Assembly: GCA_964017065.1 (NCBI GenBank)
Contig: OZ024789.1
Location: 3,282,657 to 3,346,656 of the forward strand
DNA: 64,000 nucleotides
Source of the DNA: Haliclona indistincta
Taxonomy: Eukaryota; Porifera; Demospongiae; Haplosclerida; Chalinidae
Direction: 5' to 3'
Below are positions 56,902-64,000 of this stretch, one piece after another (within the stretch, counting starts at the first letter, position 1; each line of letters opens with the position of its first letter). The notes under the pieces are model-generated. The model worked only from the letters and a program-made list of their open reading frames with translations, was not told where the DNA came from and made no database searches. A program made the translations under genes and the position numbers.

Positions 56902-57980
56902 ACGCAGCAGCAGCTGGTTATCAAGTGCATCATAGTACTATGATGGTAACAATTTATAGCCTTGTAGAACTGTAGTAGCAAAAAATTATAATAAATATCA
57001 GCTTTGTATTATGATTTGTAGGATTGTATTACATAGTAGTAACAGTTCTTAACTTTGCATCATGCAAGATTTGTAAAGTTCGTATTCTTTCCAATGGCAC
57101 ATACAATTTATTACGAGTAACAGAGTAGCTAGGACAAGTCATGCAGGCAAGGCCCACTAGTAGAGGTGGTGTTGTCCTGCTGAACAGCCATCAACATGCG
57201 TTAAGAAAATAATTTGAATGAATCAGAATACTTATTAGCTGCAGTAAAAATAATTATAAGGACATTTTTGTGGCTATAATGCAATATCAGTTGTGATACC
57301 AGTGTGGTTACTCAACGACTGCAGAATCAGTTCATGGTTATTCAGTGTTATCGTGCATGTAATTAACATTAGAGCATAGCACTATAATATTTCTTGTGAA
57401 TCAAATATGGCATCGCTCGAAACTATATATTCACCTGCAAGTGCATTAAATACATCAGGAAAAACTTGCGAAATTGTCATTTTAAAAATCTACAATCTCC
57501 GCGAAACGTACCGTGCTGCCGAATTTACTATCCTGTACATGCCAATACAATTAATGGCAAGTACTTGTTATACAATGCATATATATTATTAGTCTCATTA
57601 GTTAATGACATAAATTAGGCAGGCATAATTTAAACTGCATGCATTGCGCACACAACTGTATATGAATTATACGCCTTGCTTGTTTGAAGCTAATTTCTTA
57701 TGCATGATTATTCATGCATTTTTACACAATTACCATGAAGCTGAATGCCATATTATGAGGCATGCAGACCTGCATGCACAACACGCATTGCGATCGTGCC
57801 CACAGGTTGTGCACTGACGTGCGATACACGTATAGTAATCAGCACTGAGTTTGTGACACGCCCTGCGTGCAAACTATATCAGTATAAATATAATGTATTA
57901 CATGCTTGCATCTATACTGGACTTAGTTCCATTACCTTACTGCTGCGACAAAAAATCATTATCTCAAGAAGCAATATAAT
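56902..57980. other. Intergenic between IDO and WARS1
   Basis: No gene is recognised. It holds the IDO polyadenylation signal (56990) and presumably the WARS1 promoter. The open stretches at 57407 and 57745 look spurious. Confidence 0.4.
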
Positions 57981-59955
57981 ATGGCGGAAGAAAGATCTGG
58001 CGAATCATTGAGCAGCAGCGAGCAGAAAGTTGATCCGTGGACGGTAAAGGCTGCTGTAGGAGAGTCTACAATCAACTACGATAAGCTCATTGGTACTACA
58101 AATAAACATAATTCATCATAATTATCCGAAAACTTTACCATGCTGTTTCAGTTCAGTTCGGCAGTGAGCGAATAGAGAAGTCATTACTGGAGCGCATGGA
58201 GACCTTAACTGGAAAAAAAGTACATCATTTTCTGCGGCGTGGGATATTCTTCTCTCACAGGTACATGCATGCACCGCGAAAATTGCCACGCAAACTTTGT
58301 ACTATCTTACAGAGATGTACCAGCGATTTTGGATGCTTACGAGCAGAAAAAAAGTTTTTTCCTATATACTGGGCGTGGTCCATCGTCAGAGTCCATGCAT
58401 CTAGGTCATCTTGTCCCTTTTCTCTTTACCAAGTAAGTCAAATTAGCATAATGCATGTTATTCATGTAAACTATATACTATATAGGTACCTGCAAGATGT
58501 ATTTCACGTACCACTTGTGATTCAAATGACTGATGATGAAAAGTTTTTATGGAGAGACCTTGGCTTAGAAGAAGCCCACCGTCTCGCCTTTGAAAATGCC
58601 AAGGACATAATCGCTTGTGGCTTTGATGTAAACAAGACATTCATTTTTTCCAACTTAGATTACATGAGGTAAGATATAATTAGACTAGCATTATGTGCGT
58701 AATGCATTTATGATTTCCAGCTCTTGCACAAATTTTTATCGAAATGTGTTGAGGATACAAAAGTGTGTTACTTGCAACCAAGCAAAAGGAATCTTTGGAT
58801 TTGTGGACACAGATTGCATTGGTATTATGAGTCCAATTAGTTAATTCAATTATTATTGCACTATTCTGCATGTGTAGGCAAAATGAGCTTTCCAGCCGTA
58901 CAAGCAGCTCCTTCCTTTAGCACCACATTTCCTCAAATTTTCGGAGAAAATAAAGATGTTCAATGTCTTATACCTTGTGCTATAGATCAGGTATAATAAA
59001 CAACTACATGTACGGGGCTGACATACATGATGTATATTAACTATCATTTGGCAATATTTTAGGATCCATACTTCAGGATGACTCGTGATGTTGCTCCTAG
59101 GCTTGGCTTCCACAAACCAGCTTTGCTTCACTCTAGCTTCTTTCCAGCTCTCCAAGGCTCACACTCAAAGATGTCCTCTAGCGATCCAAATTCTTCCATT
59201 TTTTTGACTGACTCACCAGATGACATTAAGCGCAAAGTAAGATTTCTGCATGCACGATCACATCAACAAAGCATGCATACAATCAATAATGATGTGCTTT
59301 TTCTCAGATCAGTAACTATGCATTCTCTGGTGGACGTGATACAAAGGAGGACCACAAAAAATATGGTGGAGACACAAGTGTAGATGTCTCCTTTCAATAT
59401 CTCACATTCTTCCTGGAAGATGATGACTATTTGAATCAGATTAAAATGGTATGCAAAGTTATATTAAAGCAACAACAAAATTATGAATACAATAATACAT
59501 GCAGAGGTGATGCATGCATGCCTTGTAATTTGATTGAAAGGGTAAAAATTCTTTGTAACTATATCTAAATTCATACCTACTAAATCATATACATGCATGC
59601 ATGCATGCATGAATCCAATAAGACATTTTCTGCCTAGTACCATGAATTCGAAATTAAACTCTTGCAAAGTTAAATGGCACAGCTGCCCGCACAACATCAA
59701 GGCACATGCATAGGTGTAGTAGTTACATTATTAACTTTGTATTACAAAATGATAATGGTGGCACTAACAATGCCATTGTTATGTGTGCAGGCATATGAAA
59801 GTGGAGAAATGCTTACTGGTGAACTGAAGAAGGAGATCATAAAAGTTCTACAAAAATTGGTCTCAGAACATCAAACCCGAAGAGCTGCTGTTACTGATGA
59901 AATTGTTAAGCAGTACATGACCGCTCGGCCTCTTGACTTTAAACATGACCAGTAG
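57981..59955 (+). CDS. WARS1: Tryptophanyl-tRNA synthetase, cytosolic type
   Basis: This class I synthetase charges tRNA-Trp. Nine exons fit the frame: 57981-58092, 58152-58260, 58313-58432, 58486-58668, 58721-58821, 58878-58990, 59063-59236, 59308-59448, 59791-59955, giving 405 residues (human 471). The HIGH-like motif is HLGH in [19 protein letters not shown]. The KMSKS-like loop is [10 protein letters not shown]. Other blocks are [29 protein letters not shown] and [16 protein letters not shown], then FFLEDDD and a final [10 protein letters not shown]. The N-terminus ([13 protein letters not shown], then VDPWTV) has no WHEP domain, unlike the human long form. All introns are GT-AG. Confidence 0.95.
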
Positions 59956-60427
59956 TTATTGCAGTTTCTTAAAGACTGTAGCATGAAGTGCAAACAATTA
60001 TAGCTAGCAATTGGTATTGTACTGCAATAATAGATTACTTGCATCCATCAAGAATAGCTAATTATTTATAGTTTCTGAAAATTGTTGGACCTATATACTT
60101 AGCTATTTCATTATACATTTCCATGGTGATCGATAAGTTTGAACACATTAAAAAAATTATAACAGCTGCTGCGCATTCAGGGTGCTGTCACCGAATGTGA
60201 TTTTCATATTGTAGCCTTGTACTATTACATTTCGTTTGGGAGCAATTCTAACTTTCTATCCAATTTGTGTTCTCAACTTGACCTCACAAATCACGAGTTT
60301 GTCACAGCACTGCAGTCAATTTGAATGTTACGTATTTATAGTTGATATACATATAAGTATGTACGTATGTATGTATGTACTAATAAGTTTGCTAACTCTA
60401 TCTAGATTAAGCCAGTATGAAAAAAAC
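59956..60427. other. Intergenic downstream of WARS1
   Basis: WARS1 3' UTR and flank. A short GTAT repeat is at about 60358-60382. No gene is seen. Confidence 0.4.
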
Positions 60428-61772
60428 ATGTGTATTGTGAATGGTTATAATATTTATAGTCTATTATTTTACTATTGCAAGATAGTAAAATAATAGTCAT
60501 ATCAGATCTCAATTTAAAATTTCTATAAGGTGTACGAACGAGTAAGTGCACTTAAATTAGGATAATAAATTATAAGTACCCAGATGCTGCAGTTAGCATG
60601 CATGCCTTAGCTTGACATAATACTCTCACAGTTTTGCTTTGACGAATGACAAAAATATTTTACTGCCAAAATTTCCAATTTACGGTGTCTTGTTATGCAT
60701 TTCGCTAAATATTCACATGTAACTTTTATTATAATAAACATGGCTGCCATTATACACTAGCCAGAAAAAAACTATAAGCATCATGTATCGCGCTCACTTC
60801 CAGGCAAGTTAGAATTTTTGTAAACATCTTGAGAATAGGTAACCTCAGGCTTTGTCTTTGGTGTTTAGTTCCCATAAACTTCCACCTCAATGTATCCCAC
60901 AGAAGCCTATGAGGGATGGATCATGCAGTGCTTGCACCACTTTTAAGTGCTTGACAATGCTTTCAAGCACTCAATCAGATTAAACATTTACATAAATTTA
61001 CTTATAACACACGGTGCTTTTTAATTAAGCTTTTAAACAAAGTCAGCAATAACACATTATACTAACCTGCAGATCATAACCAAGACCCGTTGAAGTATTG
61101 GAATAGAACACTACTTGCAGCTATAATATTATCAGTACTAGGAGTGATTATTCAGCATTGCTGGCTGAATGCTTAGGCTATTGTCTCAGTGACCATTGAC
61201 TCAGCACAATTAGTGCAATTAGTGCATTATGTCTAAGAGTGATTCGCCGTATCACTCTTAGACATAATTAATATAGGTTAGACCACAGCTAATAGTCCAA
61301 TAATTTTGTGACTTCTCACAAATTGCAACAAAAATCATTTCACTTGTTTTGTACATTTGTTAGCATACTCTTTAACATAAAAAAGTCCTAAGAAATTCTA
61401 CGTATGAGGGGAAAGTCTTGAAATTACATTTTCACACTTAGTGAGGTGCCAAAGTTAATTATATTACCACTTCTTCGTCTTTGATATTTAAAAATGATGT
61501 CATCAGGATTTCGTTATGATAATCATTACTAGTTTTCATTCAACACTAGCCACTATAAGTACCATATCATCTGCTTGCTATAAAAGCTAATTAGCATAAT
61601 CGTATATAATAGAACCTTCCTGGAGAGACAAAATTAATAATAATGTGAAACCAACCAATTTTTATTCATGTTGACACTTCAATTGTGTTTGCATTAAATA
61701 TAGCAAAATTATTAGTGTAAAGAGTTGGCCACCTGGTGAGTACTTCCTCTCATTATGGACTGGGAGGTGCAT
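60428..61772 (+). repeat. 1.35-kb direct repeat, copy 1
   Basis: Nearly identical to 62620-63967, same orientation. It contains two hairpins: CTATTATTTTACTATTGCAAGATAGTAAAATAATAG at its left end (about 60460-60495) and TGTCTAAGAGTGAT...ATCACTCTTAGACA (about 61229-61266). No ORF of note. The unit can be read as starting TGTG and ending TGCA, but no primer-binding site, polypurine tract or target duplication was found, so LTR status is unproven. Confidence 0.85.
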
Positions 61773-62619
61773 TACCTAAGACACTATAACAAATTAATGT
61801 CTAAGGATTCCTAATCAAACATACAGAAATGTCTGTCTTGAACACAAATTCAAATTAGTGTCTACAAACAAACAAAATAGCTATAGCTTTGTTTCACAGG
61901 AATCTTTGTGACTCTAAGCCTCAAGTGTATACTACTACTAATAGTACGTTCTGATAGCGTATGGTAGCACCAAGACACTTCCTACGTCTGCCACACATTG
62001 CCAATGCACTGAATACAAACTAGAGGAATTGAGATGTCTACAACCTGTCACCACCAATGGCAAATACATGCCAAGAACAAAGATGTATACAACCTAGCTG
62101 TCACCACCAATGGCAAATAGATCTACATGCCAAAAAATAACCAATTAATGTATGTTGTCCTCAGTAAAGAGCTGATGAGACACACCATGCATGAATTAAG
62201 GAGATGTATATTATTATCAAGAGTGTGCTACTTAATTACCAGGAGCTACCTCTCATCTAGTATAAAGCTTGCATTAGAAGATTTATAGGCTTGCCCATGC
62301 CTTTCTTATGCACGAGTGCACTTTTTGGGATGTGACACAATTGTTTGACCTCTATACCTTTCGACGGTATTTTATGAGTCTTATGTGTGTCAAACACTGT
62401 AAGACTCTATGACGTCTTTTTGTCTAGAAGCCAGTGAGAGTTGGTGTGAAACAACAGATTAATTTCAGTGTAGCATTATTCATGTAGTCAATACAAACTC
62501 ATGCTTCATAATTTGCCGTGTGCCTTCAATTATCAGGAAAGTGCAGTACTACGAGACAAAGTTGAGGCGAAATAGATTTGAACCATCCATGTATTTAAGC
62601 GTAATCATCATCAATTAAT
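61773..62619. other. Unique spacer between the direct repeats
   Basis: 847 bases without a gene. A short tandem duplication (CTGTCACCACCAATGGCAAAT twice, 62045-62125) is inside. Confidence 0.5.
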
Positions 62620-63967
62620 ATGTGTATTGTGAATGGTTATAATATTTATAGTCTATTATTTTACTATTGCAAGATAGTAAAATAATAGTCATATCAGATC
62701 TCAAGTTAAAATTTCTATAAGGTGTACGAATGAGTAAGTGCACTTAAATTAGGATAATAAATTATAAGTACCCAGATGCTGCAGTTAGAATGCATGCCTT
62801 AGCTTGACATAATACTCTCACAGTTTTGCTTTGACGAATGACAAAACTATTTTACTACCAAAATTTCCAATTTACGGTGTCTTGTTATGCATTTCGCTAA
62901 ATATTCACATGTAACTTTTATTATAATAAACATGGCTGCCATTATACACTAGCCAGAAAAAACTATAAGCATCATGTATCGCGCTCACTTCCAGGCAAGT
63001 TAGAATTTTTGTAAACATCTTGAGAATAGGTAACCTCAGGCTTTGTCTTTGGTGTTTAGTTCCCATACACTTCCACCTCAATGTATCCCACAGAAGCCTA
63101 TGAGGGATGGATCATGCAGTGCTTGCACCATTTTTAAGTGCTTGACAATGCTTTTAAGCACTCAATCAGATTAAACATTTACATTAATTTACTTAATTAT
63201 AACACACGGTGCTTTTTAATTAAGCTTTTAAACAAAGTCAGCAATAACACATTATACTAACCTGCAGATCATAACCAAGACCCGTTGAAGTATTGGAATA
63301 GAACACTACTTGCAGCTATAATATTATCAGTACTAGGAGTGATTATTCAGCATTGCTGGCTGAATGCTTAGGCTATTGTCTCAGTGACCATTGGCTCAGC
63401 ACAATTAGTGCAATTAGTGTATTATGTCTAAGAGTGATTCGCTGTATCACTCTTAGACATAATTAATATAGGTTAGACCACAGCTAATAGTCCAATAATT
63501 TTGTGACTTCTCACAAATTGCAACAAAAATCATTTCACTTGTTTTGTACATTTGTTAGCATACTCTTTAACATAAAAAAGTCCTAAGAAATTCTACGCAT
63601 GAGGGGAAAGTCTTGAAATTACATTTTCACACTTAGTGAGGTGCCAAAGTTAATTATATTACCACTTCTTCGTCTTTGATATTTAAAAATGATGTCATCA
63701 GGATTTCGTTATGATAATCATTACTAGTTTTCATTCAACACTAGCCACTATAAGTACCATATCATCTGCTTGCTATAAAAGCTAATTAGCATAATCGTAT
63801 ATAATAGAACCTTCCTGGAGAGACAAAATTAATAATAATGTGAAACCAACCAATTTTTATTCATGTTGACACTTCAATTGTGTTTGCATTAAATATAGCA
63901 AAATTATTAGTGTAAAGAGTTGGCCACCTGGTGAGTACTTCCTCTCATTATGGACTGGGAGGTGCAT
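62620..63967 (+). repeat. 1.35-kb direct repeat, copy 2
   Basis: Second copy of 60428-61772, differing only at scattered bases (for example CGCCGTATC against CGCTGTATC in the second hairpin loop). Homology ends at GGAGGTGCAT; the last 33 bases of the window are unrelated. Confidence 0.85.
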
Positions 63968-64000
63968 GTCTAGCTATTATAGGCTCTTGCTAGTAGTCCA

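Noticed and set aside
60428..63967. Complete LTR retrotransposon
   Set aside because: No coding region, primer-binding site, polypurine tract or target duplication was found; retained only as a hypothesis.

Overview
The window is eukaryotic and almost certainly from an early-branching animal. A demosponge is my best guess. The DNA is AT-rich. The two multi-exon genes have short introns (roughly 50-500 bases) with GT-AG borders plus one GC-AG border. The conserved genes are animal-type: TRMU, KMO, IDO and cytosolic TrpRS. Repeats are abundant. The species assignment is inference; no rRNA or mitochondrial marker is present.

Positions 1-49500 hold a decaying tandem array of intronless membrane transporters of the POT/PTR2 (SLC15-like) family. 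Six copies are open end to end: 4737-6293, 8716-10320 (with a transposon-derived tail), 25856-27427, 37803-39338, 42117-43673 and 47006-48535. Six are broken: 11641-13729 (transposon inside), 18407-19959 (frameshift), 30829-32289 (two lesions), the divergent minus-strand copy 32431-33990 (frameshift), 39899-41484 (2-base insertion) and 45255-46354 (truncated, 10-base deletion). Short relics lie at 3327-3640, 7050-7110, 24648-25212, 27543-27632 (minus), 44165-44340 and 49395-49475. Shared flanks show that the array grew by block duplication, including a recurring 'broken copy A followed by intact copy B' pair. A nine-exon TRMU gene (35237-37564) sits inside the array.

Positions 50976-59955 hold three plus-strand genes linked by tryptophan: kynurenine 3-monooxygenase (one exon), indoleamine 2,3-dioxygenase (one exon) and tryptophanyl-tRNA synthetase (nine exons). 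Two consume the pathway's substrate or product and one charges tRNA with the same amino acid. This physical cluster is the most interesting biological observation in the window.

Mobile DNA fills much of the rest. There are five copies of a composite foldback element of about 1.2 kb, one of which carries a 792-base TTCC expansion. There are two 550-base elements inserted in transporter genes, three TTAA-flanked 600-base MITEs, a 5'-truncated LINE nested in a palindromic MITE, a 1.2-kb near-palindrome, several smaller hairpins, and a 1.35-kb direct repeat at the right edge. All coordinates come from reading the sequence by eye; splice sites were placed by reading frame and homology to remembered family features, not by alignment.
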